Assembly (NCBI RefSeq): GCF_001435975.1 | Contig: NZ_AYYR01000009.1 | Span: forward strand, 1 to 51,640 | DNA from: Secundilactobacillus collinoides DSM 20515 = JCM 1123 | GTDB lineage: Bacteria; Bacillota; Bacilli; Lactobacillales; Lactobacillaceae | Length of the DNA: 51,640 nucleotides | Direction: 5' to 3' | Shown here: positions 24,378 to 33,138 of the stretch, piece by piece | How positions within the stretch are numbered: the first letter of the stretch is position 1 | How the letters are laid out: each line of letters begins with the position of its first letter | Program-made: the position numbers and the translations under genes | The notes under the pieces: generated by a model | Told to the model about the DNA's origin: nothing | Database searches by the model: none | Seen by the model: only the letters and a program-made list of their open reading frames with translations

Positions 24378-24941
24378 GTGACAGAAAAACAAGATTTGCG
24401 GGTCCGTCGCACAAACGAACAGATTGAACGGGCATTTTTTCTCTTATTAAAGAAGCGGGAATTCAAAACAATTACCGTCCAAGACATATCTAAAACAGCA
24501 AAAATAGGGCGTTCAACGTTTTATAGCCACTATTATGACAAATATGATCTTCTTGAGCAGCTCGTGAACTATTATACAAGTGTATTTGAAGACATCGTCA
24601 ATCAACGGTTTAGTATACATACACCGGAAATCGGATCCAACACAGTGAAAGTTTTGATCTTGGCGTTAACTCAGTACCGCGATATTTTGTTGCAGCTTTT
24701 TGATATCCACACGGAATCCGCCGACCTTGAGCGTAATTTTCAGGAAATATTACGCAAAACGGCCAGGGCGTACTTCGACCACATCGATTTGGCTGGCAAA
24801 ACCGGCTTGCCGCTGGGGTATTTGAGCGATCTATATTCAAGTAACGTGATGTTGTTTTTGCTGTGGCAGCTGCGTAACGGTAAGAACGACGCCGTCATCG
24901 AATTCGGTGACCGGCTGCAGGAATTTGTTTTGAATCCTTAG
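24378..24941 (+). CDS. TetR-family transcriptional regulator
   Basis: A 187-residue protein starting with GTG at 24378; GGGGTGAG lies about 7 nt upstream. The HTH (residues about 11-56) is typical: RTNEQIERAFFLLLKKREF, ITVQDISKTAKIGRSTFYSHYYDKYDLLEQ. The C-terminal half belongs to the type often annotated as TetR_C_7 or DhaS-like, with a helical ligand pocket. It is divergent from nrdI and the nitroreductase and probably controls them and itself. Ligand unknown. Confidence 0.9.
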   Translation: MTEKQDLRVRRTNEQIERAFFLLLKKREFKTITVQDISKTAKIGRSTFYSHYYDKYDLLEQLVNYYTSVFEDIVNQRFSIHTPEIGSNTVKVLILALTQYRDILLQLFDIHTESADLERNFQEILRKTARAYFDHIDLAGKTGLPLGYLSDLYSSNVMLFLLWQLRNGKNDAVIEFGDRLQEFVLNP

Positions 24942-25102
24942 TATTATTTTTGGTGTTGCCCACACTGACATGGGGCGTTCACTGCAACCTAAGTGCTGCG
25001 TGGGCAACGCAGCGCGACTGCATATTATTTCGACAGTCAGTCTTTTAAGACAGTAAACACGGCTATTATGTGTTGACCATAAGTGACTGGTAAGACAAAA
25101 TA

Positions 25103-25144
25103 GGCTCATCAATACGTGATTAAGCAAAACGTATTGGTGAGCCA
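25103..25144 (-). terminator. Probable terminator of lysE
   Basis: A 15-bp stem (GGCTCAYCAATACGT with its complement) and 11-nt loop. On the minus strand it is followed by TATTTTGTC, downstream of the lysE stop by about 70 nt. Confidence 0.55.
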
Positions 25145-25212
25145 TTTTAGTGATTTTGAATGACAGCCTGCCGCGTCATCGTTAAAGGACTTGACTGTCA
25201 GCTACGGTAAAA

Positions 25213-25833
25213 TTAATGCAGCAAACTTGCCACAAACGCCCACAGCAGACGCACCCCGTAGCCCATCATGATGACGCCGCAGACCCGGTTGATCAGTACC
25301 AGTATTCTGAGATTGATTTTTGCCTTCAACAGGCTGAAAATGGTGGTTAATGAATTGAACCAGATAAATGAAGAGGCCATGACACCGACGAGGAAAATGT
25401 CGCCGGCGGTTCCAGGCAGCGATGCCCGAAACGCCCCGAGCAGCAGGGTGCCGTCTAAAATTGCCTGTGGGTTCAGCCAGGCGATTGTAAAGGCAGCAGT
25501 GACCGCCTTCCTATAGCTGAACGTTTCAGGTTCAGTCATTGTTTGGTCGTCACTGCCCTTGTCGGTGAGCAGCGAAAATCCCATGTAGGCGACTAACCCG
25601 CCACCGATGAGCCATAAGCCCTGCTTAATGAGCGGGATAGCTTTCAACAGCTGACCGACTCCTAAGAAACAGGCCAGGGAAAGCGAGATGTCGAAGAAAA
25701 TCACGATGATCGTCGTGATAAAAGCTTTGTGTCGCGGTTGCTTTAATGCGGTATTAATGACGTAAAGATTTTGCATACCGATTGGGGCAACGTATGCGAG
25801 GCCGAATAATAGGCCCTTAATTAAATTGATCAT
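25213..25833 (-). CDS. LysE/ArgO-family amino acid exporter
   Basis: The 206 residues have about six membrane helices and the family's N-terminal LFGLAYVAPIGMQNLYVIN (9-27), then AWLNPQAILDG near 118. Members export basic or other amino acids. AAGGAG precedes the ATG. It is divergent from a MocR regulator, a common arrangement in which the regulator controls the exporter. Only 34 nt separate the two starts. The exported substrate is unknown. Confidence 0.9.
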   Translation of the reverse strand: MINLIKGLLFGLAYVAPIGMQNLYVINTALKQPRHKAFITTIIVIFFDISLSLACFLGVGQLLKAIPLIKQGLWLIGGGLVAYMGFSLLTDKGSDDQTMTEPETFSYRKAVTAAFTIAWLNPQAILDGTLLLGAFRASLPGTAGDIFLVGVMASSFIWFNSLTTIFSLLKAKINLRILVLINRVCGVIMMGYGVRLLWAFVASLLH

Positions 25834-25867
25834 AATTACTCCTTATAACACGAAAGAGGATGACAGT
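25834..25867. promoter_or_regulatory. Very short divergent gap between lysE and the MocR regulator
   Basis: The 34 nt hold both ribosome-binding sites (AAGGAG on minus, GAGGA on plus). No room remains for two promoters, so at least one must lie inside the opposing coding region, unless one of the starts is further in (Met7 of the regulator, for example). Confidence 0.5.
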
Positions 25868-27319
25868 ATGGGACAACGCATTGAAATGACTTGGCAGCCA
25901 GACCAGCAGTCAGCCACACCGAAGTATCAACAGATCATCAGCTATTTTCTAACGAGAATTCAGGCGGGTGATTGGCCCATTGGCGACCAATTGCCGACCC
26001 AACGTCAGCTAGCACAGCAATTTGGTGTGAATCGGAGCACCGTTTCGCAGGCAATGACGATCCTGCTGGCGGATGGCGTGCTGACCACTGCCCATGGCGG
26101 CGGGACACGAATTGCCAGCAACAGTTGGTCAGTTATGATGGCCCATGACCCCATGAATTGGCAGGATTACATTTCGTCTGGTGAATTTGTGGCGAACCAA
26201 CCCGCCATTCAGCGCATCAATGACTTAGAGGGCCGGGGTGATCTGATTCGGATGAGTACTGGTGAGCTGGGGCCTGATCTGTATCCGAAAACGTTTATTC
26301 AACGCGCTATGCGGCAGGCAACCGGCCAGTTGACGAACCTCAATTACCTGCCGCCGCTTGGCTTAAAGGAACTTCGGGAAGCACTCGTTCAGCGGCTTCG
26401 CAAGTGGGGCATCGACACGACGCCCGATAACGTGCTGATCACATCGGGGTCGTTGCAGTCGCTGCAGTTGATCGCGGTGTCGCTGCTTGAAAAGGGCGCA
26501 ACGGTCTACACGACGCCAGCCAGTTACTTGAAATCGTTGCGGGTCCTTCAGTCGGTCAACGCCAACTTTGCGGAACTGCCGGTAGATGATAACGGTCCGC
26601 AATACTGGCACATTAAACCCACCGACCGTCAGCGGCTGCTCTACACGATCCCCACGTTTGATAATCCCGGTGGTACCGTGATGGGCGCGCAACGCCGGGC
26701 AGATTTGCTGAGCTTTGCTAAGAGCCACCAGTTACCGATTATCGAAGATACTGCTTACCAGGACATTTGGTTGGATGAACAACCGCCAAAGCCCTTGAAG
26801 GCAAACGATATTGCCGGAAACGTCCTCTATCTGGGGTCAATCTCAAAATCGCTGGCCCCCGGCATGCGGCTGGGGTGGCTGGTGGGATCCGCAGCCATCA
26901 TTAAACGCCTTGCGGATGTGAAAATGCAGACAGATTATGGTGCAAGTTCACTGTCACAGCAGGTGTTGACAGCCATCTTTGCCGATCCCGGTTATGACGA
27001 TTACTTGACGGGGATGCGGGCGGCGATTCGGACACGTCGCGACAACGCGCAACGTGAATTGGAACGTCAGCTAGGTGATGTTGCCACGTGGAACCGGCCA
27101 AGCGGCGGCTTCTATATCTGGGTCACTTTGGCCCCAGAAATTTCGGTCGCAAAACTTTTTGATGCGGCTGTGACTGCTGGTGTCTTGCTGAATCCAGGTG
27201 TGGTTTACGATAGCCAGGCTACCCAACAGATTCGACTTTCATACGGGTACGAGACGCCGGAACGTTTTACTGAAGGACTGACCATCATTGCGTCTTTAAT
27301 TCATCAACAATTGCGATGA
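25868..27319 (+). CDS. MocR/PdxR-type regulator: GntR HTH plus aminotransferase domain
   Basis: The 482-residue chain has a winged HTH of the GntR family (about 15-80: YQQIISYFLTRIQAGDWPIG, LPTQRQLAQQFGVNRSTVSQAM) and a class I aminotransferase-like domain (about 110-480). The latter has GLKELREALVQRL, a PLP-lysine region SISKSLAPGMRLGW and the conserved Arg near QIRLSYGYE. Such regulators use pyridoxal phosphate adducts as signals. ATG 25868 was chosen because GAGGA precedes it; the coding frame extends 14 codons upstream into the lysE start. It probably controls lysE. Confidence 0.92.
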   Translation: MGQRIEMTWQPDQQSATPKYQQIISYFLTRIQAGDWPIGDQLPTQRQLAQQFGVNRSTVSQAMTILLADGVLTTAHGGGTRIASNSWSVMMAHDPMNWQDYISSGEFVANQPAIQRINDLEGRGDLIRMSTGELGPDLYPKTFIQRAMRQATGQLTNLNYLPPLGLKELREALVQRLRKWGIDTTPDNVLITSGSLQSLQLIAVSLLEKGATVYTTPASYLKSLRVLQSVNANFAELPVDDNGPQYWHIKPTDRQRLLYTIPTFDNPGGTVMGAQRRADLLSFAKSHQLPIIEDTAYQDIWLDEQPPKPLKANDIAGNVLYLGSISKSLAPGMRLGWLVGSAAIIKRLADVKMQTDYGASSLSQQVLTAIFADPGYDDYLTGMRAAIRTRRDNAQRELERQLGDVATWNRPSGGFYIWVTLAPEISVAKLFDAAVTAGVLLNPGVVYDSQATQQIRLSYGYETPERFTEGLTIIASLIHQQLR

Positions 27320-27446
27320 CCCAACCAAATCATGGCAATCATGCTTTGTTTTATTGGGTATGGTGGGTAGGATAACAGTAATTTGGTGTATCGAACCCAA
27401 CCAAGATAATTATTTTGACCCAACCAAGAAAATTTTGGGTGGGTAG
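27318..27446 (+). repeat. Repeated CCCAACCAA motif after the MocR gene
   Basis: CCCAACCAA occurs at about 27320, 27397 and 27419. The complementary-type TTGGGTGGGTAG or GGTGGGTAG occurs near 27364 and 27436. The block looks like two copies of one unit, [ACCCAACCAA...GGTGGGTAG]. The first copy overlaps the TGA stop of the regulator. It may be a degenerate palindromic repeat. Function unknown. Confidence 0.6.
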
Positions 27447-27466
27447 TCAGATAGTAAATCTGAAAG

Positions 27467-27520
27467 AACACGACCCTGTGAGCAATCCGTTTGAGATTTC
27501 TCACAGGGTCGTGTTTATTT
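27467..27520 (+). terminator. Strong terminator after the MocR gene
   Basis: A perfect 16-bp stem (27467-27482 with 27500-27515: AACACGACCCTGTGAG and its complement) followed by TATTT. Confidence 0.85.
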
Positions 27521-27950
27521 GCGATATAAATCAGAAATAATTAGGCGAGTGTGTGCTTTTATTGAGCCTTTGCGTAGTTTGAGAAGGCAGCTGCTGATAG
27601 TTTCTCAGTGAATGTTGCAGTTTTCGGGAAATGAGCATTAACGCTACTTTGTGTTTAGTTTGCAGATATGGGCGCTCACTTTGAGGGGCGCTGCGTTATA
27701 CAATGGTATTGTTTGCGACGAGTAAAGGCGCGGAAAAAACGGTTTTACTCATAGAGTTAAAGGCGGGGCTTAGTTATTTGTTGACTGTTAAAGTGAGATA
27801 AACTGAACATGCTGAAGCTATTATTTTAGCCTGTATTAGAGATAATAAGGACTTTTGTTTGATAATTTCAATCCGTGAAAAACGCAAAACTAATTGCTTG
27901 CGCAAACAAATTAAATCGGTTAAACTCTCGTCAGAAAGGTGGGGGTCGCC
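27521..27950. other. Intergenic stretch, promoter of the MFS-MarR operon at its end
   Basis: No convincing gene. A -35-like TTGCGC (about 27898) is separated by about 17 nt from TAAACT. SD AAGGTGG precedes ATG 27951. Confidence 0.45.
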
Positions 27951-29363
27951 ATGGGTGCAATACAGCGATGGACTATTTTGATGACGCTGGGGCTGTTTTT
28001 TTTCATGGTGATCGTTGATGGGACAATCGTGAGTATTGCGATTCCAACCATCGCCCAAACGGTCCACGTGGCGACAGCTCAAGCAACCCTATTAGTTAGT
28101 CTCTATCTGGTTGTCATCAGTGCTCTGCTTTTGTTTTTTGGACAGCTTGGTGATGCAGTCGGACGCTTTCGGCTCTTTTTCTGGGGCACTGTCGTGTTTG
28201 TTATCAGTTCGTTGATTGCGGGCATCAGCAGTGACTTTACCATCGTGATGGCGGCGCGATTTTTTCAGGCAGTTGGCGCGGCCATCACCATGGCAACGAG
28301 TTTTGCGCTTGTAACCGAGATTTTTCCCTCTGATCAACTGGGGTTTGCGTTGGGCATTGAGAGTATCTTTATTTCCCTTGGTGCGCTGGCAGGCCCTGGC
28401 TTGGGCGGAATCATTCTTGCATCGTTTTCGTGGCACGTCATTTTCCTGGTCAACGTTCCAGTTGGTGTGCTGTGTATTCTGGTTGAGTTAGTGGTGCTGC
28501 CAAAAAGTGGGACAAGAATTGCCTCGATTCATCTGGACTGGCTTGGGCTCGCATGGATGATGGCGTTGGCTATGACAGCTTATCTGTTAAGTGCTCAGGT
28601 CGGCGCAAACCCACTCGTTATTTTGGGGCTTTTAGGTTTACTGCTAGTTTTGCTGGCGGGTTTTTGGCATCACGAACGACGCACAAAATATCCGCTCATG
28701 GTACCTGAAATTTGGCAAAATCTCGTTTTTCGCCGTAACGTGACCGCCACGTTCATTAATTTTTTGGTCGCATACAGTTTTACGTTGTTGGCACCGTTGT
28801 ATTTACAGTTGGGGCTGGGGTACACAAGCCAAACGACAGGATTACTACTCATGATTCCACCGCTCGTTGCGCTCGTGGTGAACCCGCTTGCTGGAATTCT
28901 CGTTGACCGGGTAAATCAGGCCTCGGTGGCAGCTGTTGGTGCGGGCTTATTACTTGCGGCTGAGGTGGGGTTGGTCTGGGATCAGCAGCAGAATGAACCC
29001 TTTACGTTTGCCGCAATCAGTGTTGTGATGGCAATCGGGACCGGGTTATTCAGCACCGCGAATAACACCATGATTATGCAGAGCGTCTCGCGGGACCAGC
29101 GGGGAAGTGCAGGTGCAGTTAACTCGTTGACCCGGGAATTCGGCATGATGATGGGTGCAACTGGATCGACAATTTTGTATTATGCGGTCATCAGCCACCA
29201 ACTCGGTCAGCGGACTGTCACCGCCATAGACGTCCCTAACACAGCAAGACTGGCAGCCCAATCGATTGTTTATCTGGTCGGCGCTGGTTTGTTGATTAGT
29301 ATCTGGTGGCTGATGATGTCACTGAGGAGGCACATAAATGATAGAAAAGAAAGCAGAAATTGA
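27951..29363 (+). CDS. DHA2-type (EmrB/QacA) multidrug MFS exporter
   Basis: The 470-residue, 14-helix major facilitator is of the drug:H+ antiporter-2 type. It has DGTIVSIAIPTIAQT (about 22-36), LTLVSLYLVV-like LVSLYLVVISAL, ARFFQAVGAAITMATSFAL and PGLGGIILASFSWHVIFLVNVPVG. ATG 27951 follows the SD AAGGTGG. It is overlapped by 26 nt with the MarR gene, which very likely controls it. Substrates are probably hydrophobic drugs or biocides, inferred from family. Confidence 0.92.
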   Translation: MGAIQRWTILMTLGLFFFMVIVDGTIVSIAIPTIAQTVHVATAQATLLVSLYLVVISALLLFFGQLGDAVGRFRLFFWGTVVFVISSLIAGISSDFTIVMAARFFQAVGAAITMATSFALVTEIFPSDQLGFALGIESIFISLGALAGPGLGGIILASFSWHVIFLVNVPVGVLCILVELVVLPKSGTRIASIHLDWLGLAWMMALAMTAYLLSAQVGANPLVILGLLGLLLVLLAGFWHHERRTKYPLMVPEIWQNLVFRRNVTATFINFLVAYSFTLLAPLYLQLGLGYTSQTTGLLLMIPPLVALVVNPLAGILVDRVNQASVAAVGAGLLLAAEVGLVWDQQQNEPFTFAAISVVMAIGTGLFSTANNTMIMQSVSRDQRGSAGAVNSLTREFGMMMGATGSTILYYAVISHQLGQRTVTAIDVPNTARLAAQSIVYLVGAGLLISIWWLMMSLRRHINDRKESRN

Positions 29364-29763
29364 TCGCACGATATCGTTTTTAAACATTGCGTCCAGGAAC
29401 GCACAGGTATTGTTAGATCAAGCATTGAAACCGTTAAACCTGAACACCAGCAACTACTACTTTATTCTAAAAATAGCTGGTCATGCTGACCTCACGCAGA
29501 ATCAGTTGTTTAATTTGATCCACCTTGATCACAGCAACGTGACGCGTCGATTGGATCAGTTGATGCAGCTCGGAATGGTCACAAAAATTCGGTCAACAAA
29601 AGACGGCCGTCAATGGCGGTTGTCATTGACTGACAGCGGTCTGGCCTTAGTACCGCAGATTGAACAGGCCGTCACTGCAGTTAACGCGAAGTTCTTTCAT
29701 CGGTTGACACCTGTTCAGGTTCAGACTTTGACTGTACTTTTGACGCATTTGCAAGAGGAATGA
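29338..29763 (+). CDS. MarR-family regulator of the drug exporter
   Basis: The 141 residues have the winged HTH pattern: LTQNQLFNLIHLDHSNVTRRLDQLMQLGMVTKI (about 52-84), a wing DGRQWRLSLTDSG, and N- and C-terminal dimerisation helices. GAGGAGG precedes the ATG inside the end of the exporter gene. The arrangement, a MarR gene overlapping an efflux gene, suggests autoregulation of the operon. No promoter is seen just before it. Confidence 0.92.
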   Translation: MIEKKAEIDRTISFLNIASRNAQVLLDQALKPLNLNTSNYYFILKIAGHADLTQNQLFNLIHLDHSNVTRRLDQLMQLGMVTKIRSTKDGRQWRLSLTDSGLALVPQIEQAVTAVNAKFFHRLTPVQVQTLTVLLTHLQEE

Positions 29764-29783
29764 CACTCGAGGGGGAATTAAAA

Positions 29784-30356
29784 ATGAAATTAGCAATCAA
29801 CGGCCAGCCGACTGGGCTGACTATTCCCGATGACTATGTAGAAGTGGCACATGATCGCCGAATTCGTAACGGAGAACCGGTTCGGGTCGAACGCCTGCAG
29901 TCGCAATCGAAAATTACACCGGAAAACGAGCATTTGACACTGGTCTGGGGGTCCGATGAGCGGCTGATCAGTTACAATTTATCCGCAGGTGATGCTGCTG
30001 GTGTGCTGCCTAGTGGCACCGAGGCCCGCCGAATTGCCCAAAACATTTTTGCGCAAATCGACCCTGAATACGAGCTGGGACTAGACTTTATGCGGGTGGA
30101 TCGCCAAGTGCGGTCGTACCGAAAAAACAATCAAACGATTCAGATACCGATCCAGTGGGTGAAATTCGGTCACCGCAATGGGACCTATAACTGGGTATCA
30201 GTGGGGCCTGATGGTCGTATCATCGAGCTGGAACGTGAATCAGAATGGGACTATCTTGGCGGGCGGCGTGCGACTGAAATGTGGAATTATGATGACTGGG
30301 TGCTTGCACGTGAAGGTCAGGGACCGCAAATTGCAGCGCCCAATGCTTTAGCCTAG
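29784..30356 (+). CDS. Unknown soluble protein in the MarR operon
   Basis: A 190-residue protein with no signal peptide or membrane helix. ATG 29784 follows GAGGGGG; the frame upstream overlaps the MarR stop. It shows a mixed alpha/beta pattern (LTIPDDYVEVAHDRRI, LTLVWGSDERLISYNL, IPIQWVKFGHRNGTYNWVS, VGPDGRIIELERESEWDY). The last part resembles a PepSY-like or beta-sheet domain but the match is weak. Followed by a small coiled-coil gene 17 nt later. Function unknown; the operon context suggests a role linked to the stress the exporter meets. Confidence 0.65.
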   Translation: MKLAINGQPTGLTIPDDYVEVAHDRRIRNGEPVRVERLQSQSKITPENEHLTLVWGSDERLISYNLSAGDAAGVLPSGTEARRIAQNIFAQIDPEYELGLDFMRVDRQVRSYRKNNQTIQIPIQWVKFGHRNGTYNWVSVGPDGRIIELERESEWDYLGGRRATEMWNYDDWVLAREGQGPQIAAPNALA

Positions 30357-30373
30357 CGCTGGGGGGTGAGCGG

Positions 30374-30580
30374 ATGAACAGTTATGAAGAGGATCAACTG
30401 ATTGATCAGTTAGGTGCATTGCGTGACCGAGAACGCCGGCTTGAAGAAAACGACTACATGACAGCTTACTATAAGGGTTATAGCGCAGACGGCGCAACGC
30501 TGCAGGAGATTCAAGACCAATTGGAAGCGTTGCGGGATGAAATTGCGAGATTGGAAGCTGTTTTAGATGGTTTTACCTAA
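30374..30580 (+). CDS. Small coiled-coil protein, last gene of the MarR operon
   Basis: Sixty-eight residues, heavily charged, with two helical heptad-like segments (QLIDQLGALRDRERRLEEND and TLQEIQDQLEALRDEIARL) joined by a Tyr-rich stretch. GGGGGTGAGC precedes the ATG. A strong terminator follows at once. Likely an oligomerising partner of the previous gene product; no known family. Confidence 0.65.
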   Translation: MNSYEEDQLIDQLGALRDRERRLEENDYMTAYYKGYSADGATLQEIQDQLEALRDEIARLEAVLDGFT

Positions 30581-30581
30581 A

Positions 30582-30635
30582 AAAGCGCTCCTAGCTGGAA
30601 ATCCCGAACGGTTTTCTTGCTAGGAGCGCTTTTAT
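30582..30635 (+). terminator. Terminator of the MarR operon
   Basis: AAAAGCGCTCCTAGC pairs with GCTAGGAGCGCTTTT over a 23-nt loop. T-rich on the plus strand. Confidence 0.85.
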
Positions 30636-30775
30636 GGATGGCCGGCGACGGCCGTTTGTCGCACGTTTAGGTGAGATAACTAGGACGCGCTGGAATGATA
30701 ATTTTATTGCCTTTAAGGTGTTTTATAAAGCTCATTGATGGTGTGTAGATTGTCTAAGCATGTTTAAGCGGTTCA

Positions 30776-32164
30776 TTAGTCACCTTCATCGTCATCATCT
30801 TCATCGTCGTCCACAAAATCTTTCGGATCGTGAACGGTGACTTCAAACCAATTGATAAACGAGTTTTCATAATCGAGGACTTTAAAGTCGAAGTTAGCGA
30901 CTTTGATGATATCGCCCTGTTTCAAATCAGGGTGATTATCGATCATTGAACCAGCAATGGTCACAATATCGTTTGTTTCAAATTCTTTCAGATCAGTATC
31001 AAAGTAGCGCTCAAAATCGTAAGTTGTCATTTTCCCACTAACTTGATACTTGCCGTTTGGTTGTTTAAAAATATCTTCGGTCGAAGAATCATCAATTTCG
31101 TCGCGGACAGTGCCGAAGAGTTCTTCGTAAATATCTTTGTCGGTGATGATTCCAGAAGTCCCACCATATTCATCCACAACGACCACGATTGGGGTCCGTT
31201 TGCGAATCATTTGCTGGAGAACTTCGGTAATCGGCGTCGATTCCGGGGTGGTTGAGATATTTCGCAGCAACTTATCAATGTGAATACCAGAGTTGACTTG
31301 TTGCTGGCGAATCAAGTCATAGTTGTAGACGTACCCGAGGATCTTATCTTTGTCGTTATCAGCAACCACTGGCAGGCGGCTAAACTTCTCTTGGAGATAA
31401 ACGTTGATGGCCGTTTTTACCGAGGTCGTGATATCAATCACCACCAGAGCTGTCCGGTCGATCATGATATCCTTAGCCACCTTGTCGTTTAACTCAAACG
31501 CCCGCTGCATGTATACGTAATCGTTCTTTTCCAATTCCCCGCCCTCAACGGCGTTACGGGACAGGCTCAAAATTTCCGCCTGTGAAAAGACCTCATCATT
31601 TTCATTTGCGACGGGGAAGCCCAGCAGTCTGACGACACCGTTTGCGGAAACGTTCAGTAACCAGACGAACGGGTAAAACAGGATGTGGAAATAGTGCAGC
31701 GGCGTTGTTACCCAGCGCAGCACCTGCATCGGCATGTCGATCGAGATGTTTTTCGGCACGATTTCCGTGAAGACCACTTCCAGGTAAGTTAATACGAGAA
31801 CCCCCACGACGGCGCCAATCGCATGAGCGGTGGCGCCACCTGGATTCGTGTGGGTAATATCTAGCAGATCAATTAATATGGCAGAAAGTGTGGACTCACC
31901 CAGCCAGCCTAAGATAATGCCGGCAACTGAGACCCCAACTTGTGTCGTCGATAGGTATTCGTTAAGGTTCGTTACCATCTTCAGCGAGCGCTTCAGACGG
32001 GCCTTTGAGCCTTCTCCGTTGTCCAAGGCCTCTTCAAGGGCGCTTGGTCTGGTTTGCACCAGTGCAAATTCGCAGGCCACGAAAAACGCGGCAAAACAGA
32101 AAGTGATTAAAATAACAATTAAATTGATAATTATCTGACCACTATCCAAAGATACATTCCTCAT
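30776..32164 (-). CDS. CNNM/CorC-family membrane protein with CBS domains
   Basis: The 462 residues fall into an N-terminal CNNM (DUF21) transmembrane domain (about 8-190, containing FFVACEFALV and the conserved EIVPKNI), two CBS domains (about 210-330, with MIDRTALVVI and IVVVVDEYGGTSGIIT), a C-terminal CorC_HlyC domain (about 345-435) and a very acidic tail (DDDEDDDDEGD). Such proteins are linked to magnesium or cobalt efflux and were once called hemolysins. ATG 32164 has no ribosome site; the next start TTG 32149 is 8 nt after GAGGA and may be the real start. The acidic tail is unusual. Confidence 0.9.
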   Translation of the reverse strand: MRNVSLDSGQIIINLIVILITFCFAAFFVACEFALVQTRPSALEEALDNGEGSKARLKRSLKMVTNLNEYLSTTQVGVSVAGIILGWLGESTLSAILIDLLDITHTNPGGATAHAIGAVVGVLVLTYLEVVFTEIVPKNISIDMPMQVLRWVTTPLHYFHILFYPFVWLLNVSANGVVRLLGFPVANENDEVFSQAEILSLSRNAVEGGELEKNDYVYMQRAFELNDKVAKDIMIDRTALVVIDITTSVKTAINVYLQEKFSRLPVVADNDKDKILGYVYNYDLIRQQQVNSGIHIDKLLRNISTTPESTPITEVLQQMIRKRTPIVVVVDEYGGTSGIITDKDIYEELFGTVRDEIDDSSTEDIFKQPNGKYQVSGKMTTYDFERYFDTDLKEFETNDIVTIAGSMIDNHPDLKQGDIIKVANFDFKVLDYENSFINWFEVTVHDPKDFVDDDEDDDDEGD

Positions 32165-32521
32165 TTCGTTAAAGCGTGTATTGTAAAACTACCACTCATT
32201 ATACCGCGTTGTTACCCGTTTTTTAAGTAGCGTTTCAATTAATTATTTAAGGCAGATGCCTGTTAGCCGACGGATGTTTATGGATTGTCGCAATTTATTG
32301 AAAATTTGATAATCGAGGCATTGTTTTTCAGGATTAAACGCTTCGCCCATTTTGAAGGTGGTCTGTTTACTAATAAGCAAAAAGTTCCTTATTGTTCCAA
32401 TACCAGTAACTACGCAATGATTAATAAAAACACGCTATTATTTCCGATAGTTTTTATTTGCGCTGGTATGCGCTTTCAGTGATAGAATTAAGATGTCTAT
32501 TAAAACAAAGGAGATCTTATT
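32165..32521. other. Divergent gap between the CorC-like gene and a small gene
   Basis: A TAGAAT -10 at about 32482-32487 serves the plus-strand gene, with a -35-like TTGCGC 19 nt upstream. AAAGGAG lies just before ATG 32522. No further gene is seen. Confidence 0.45.
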
Positions 32522-32896
32522 ATGGCAGACAAAAAAGCAGATGGCGCAACGGCTACTGAGCCGACTTACGACTTTTCCGACGAGGTGGTCGAAAAAGCTG
32601 CTGACCTGATTGCCAAGCAAGGCTACGTGACACGCAACGACATTCCAGAGATGAAGGATTTGCTATGGGCAGACGCCTTTGGCAAGAAGATGGACGAATA
32701 CTTCCTGGCAAAACAGGCAGACCGGTTCATCTACTACGAAAACTTTGACTATGTAGGCGGCGAAATTGACGCGATCATCTTCGATATGAATCAAGTGAAG
32801 ACTCGTGACGACGCCCTCCACGTACTGGGCAAGGCACTCGGCCTGAGAATCGTTGATGGTAGTTTGGATGAGATTGAGAAAAATATTACGAACTAG
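32522..32896 (+). CDS. Unknown small soluble protein
   Basis: The 124 residues are acidic and mostly helical with several aromatic residues (ADRFIYYENFDYVGGEIDAII). No signal peptide or membrane helix. It is well expressed by codon choice (preferred codons). The stop TAG opens hairpin element B. Family not recognised. Confidence 0.7.
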   Translation: MADKKADGATATEPTYDFSDEVVEKAADLIAKQGYVTRNDIPEMKDLLWADAFGKKMDEYFLAKQADRFIYYENFDYVGGEIDAIIFDMNQVKTRDDALHVLGKALGLRIVDGSLDEIEKNITN

Positions 32897-33013
32897 AGAG
32901 TGTGAGGCGAGCCGGTTAGGCCGCGGAGCATAAGAGAAGAGCACCAATAACCCCTGAACTTGGGATTATTGGTGCTCTTCTCTTATGTAGCAGCGGTCTG
33001 GCTCACCAAACAC
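32894..33013 (+). repeat. Stop-codon-linked composite hairpin element, copy B
   Basis: Starts at the TAG stop of the gene before. The outer arms are GTGTGAGGCGAGCC (32900-32913) and GGCTCACCAAACAC (33000-33013). Then come the GGTTA/T internal loop, a GGCCGC stem with a G-U wobble, a GGA/AGCA loop and an apical stem 32928-32988 of about 26 bp with the loop CCTGAACTTGG. Two of the mismatches from a perfect stem are G-U or A-C. No T-run follows. Confidence 0.9.
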
Positions 33014-33138
33014 GTTTAAGCTGCAAAGAAGGAAATCCGCAATGAAGCTGGGGCCTTTAGTAAAAATAAGAGAACAAGGTACAGAAAATAAAATAGAAAA
33101 TCGGTACAAAGGAATCTCGAAACGTAGAATTTACTGTT

